Source: Streptomyces sp. NL15-2K (GTDB lineage: Bacteria > Actinomycetota > Actinomycetes > Streptomycetales > Streptomycetaceae). From it: a DNA stretch of 64,000 bases. The first letter of the stretch is position 1, and the number at the start of each line of letters is the position of its first letter. The notes under the pieces were generated by a model, which worked only from the letters and a program-made list of their open reading frames with translations, was not told the origin of the DNA and made no database searches. The position numbers were made by a program, and so were the translations under genes. Of this stretch, positions 63,878 to 64,000 are shown in pieces. The DNA lies in contig NZ_CP130630.1 in assembly GCF_030551255.1 (NCBI RefSeq), positions 62,001 through 126,000 of the forward strand. Direction: 5' to 3'.

Positions 63878-64000
63878 ATGGCGCAGAAGCCCAACCCTGC
63901 CGCACAGATCTTCGCCCGCTACGTGAAAGACGCGGCCAGGAGGGCTGGATACGCCATCGGCCAGCGCGGCGACGACGGCGAGGCCAAACTCACCGAAGAC
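63878..64000 (+). CDS. XRE-type helix-turn-helix regulator (partial)
   Basis: First 41 codons of a gene that runs off the right edge, beginning MAQKPNPAAQIFARYVKDAA and continuing RRAGYAI. This is the usual start of a small Streptomyces XRE-family regulator group. The helix-turn-helix itself would lie just outside. GGAGAGG ends 10 bases before the ATG. Confidence 0.6.
   Translation, partial: MAQKPNPAAQIFARYVKDAARRAGYAIGQRGDDGEAKLTED

Overview
The window is high-GC DNA with actinomycete codon use, very probably from Streptomyces or a close relative. It holds most of one modular polyketide/NRPS gene cluster (about 1-60 kb) and a scrappy right flank of transposon remnants and housekeeping-like genes (about 60-64 kb). 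The left edge cuts a cluster gene, so the cluster may continue beyond base 1.

Left end (1-1839): an acyltransferase of the 2-oxoacid dehydrogenase E2 fold and an alpha/beta hydrolase overlap on the minus strand. Together they resemble the acetylation/acetate-elimination pair that makes exocyclic methylenes in tetronates and spirotetramates (AbyA4/AbyA5, Agg4/Agg5, PyrD3/PyrD4). Divergent from them is a 145-residue beta-barrel protein of the AbyU/PyrI4 type, a [4+2] cyclase family.

Core (1956-45900): a roughly 44-kb minus-strand operon reads type II thioesterase > PKS1 > PKS2 > PKS3 > PKS4 > P450 > ferredoxin, with ATGA or GTGA overlaps at three of the junctions. Eight modules are encoded: a KSQ loading module, three methylmalonyl DH-KR modules, malonyl DH-ER-KR, malonyl DH-KR, methylmalonyl DH-ER-KR, and a last malonyl module with a dead KR and no thioesterase. 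Colinear reading gives an acetate-primed chain with a trimethyl triene at its tail, one further alkene, one alpha-methyl branch and a beta-ketoacyl end.

Right arm (46071-53640): an EmrB/QacA-type exporter, a stand-alone C-A-T NRPS, a Cys-Asp-His Dieckmann cyclase, a second type II thioesterase and a PLP-dependent dehydratase-like enzyme. The NRPS would amidate the beta-ketoacyl chain and the cyclase would release it as a 3-acyl tetramic acid. With the left-end genes, the simplest model is a spirotetramate: tetramate, exocyclic methylene, intramolecular [4+2] closure onto the triene, then P450 tailoring. It is the tetramate counterpart of the abyssomicin pathway. One point does not fit: the A-domain specificity code looks glycine-like, whereas the elimination chemistry calls for serine.

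Regulation (53746-60144): a degenerate IS630-like DNA-binding protein, a SARP, a large LAL/LuxR regulator with a TTA (bldA) codon, a small unknown protein and a TetR repressor. Four copies of one 21-bp inverted repeat lie upstream of the exporter (two), the LAL gene and tetR, which suggests a TetR circuit spanning 13 kb. A different 19-bp motif is shared by the SARP and Dieckmann-cyclase promoters at the same distance from the start codon.

Right flank (60145-64000): fragments of IclR, IS481-like, TnpB, IS5 and IS21-like genes, a GNAT acetyltransferase, a small membrane protein and the start of an XRE-type regulator. The TnpB remnant carries an internal 85-bp inversion between short inverted repeats. 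All function assignments are from reading the sequence and remembered family features; no database search was run.
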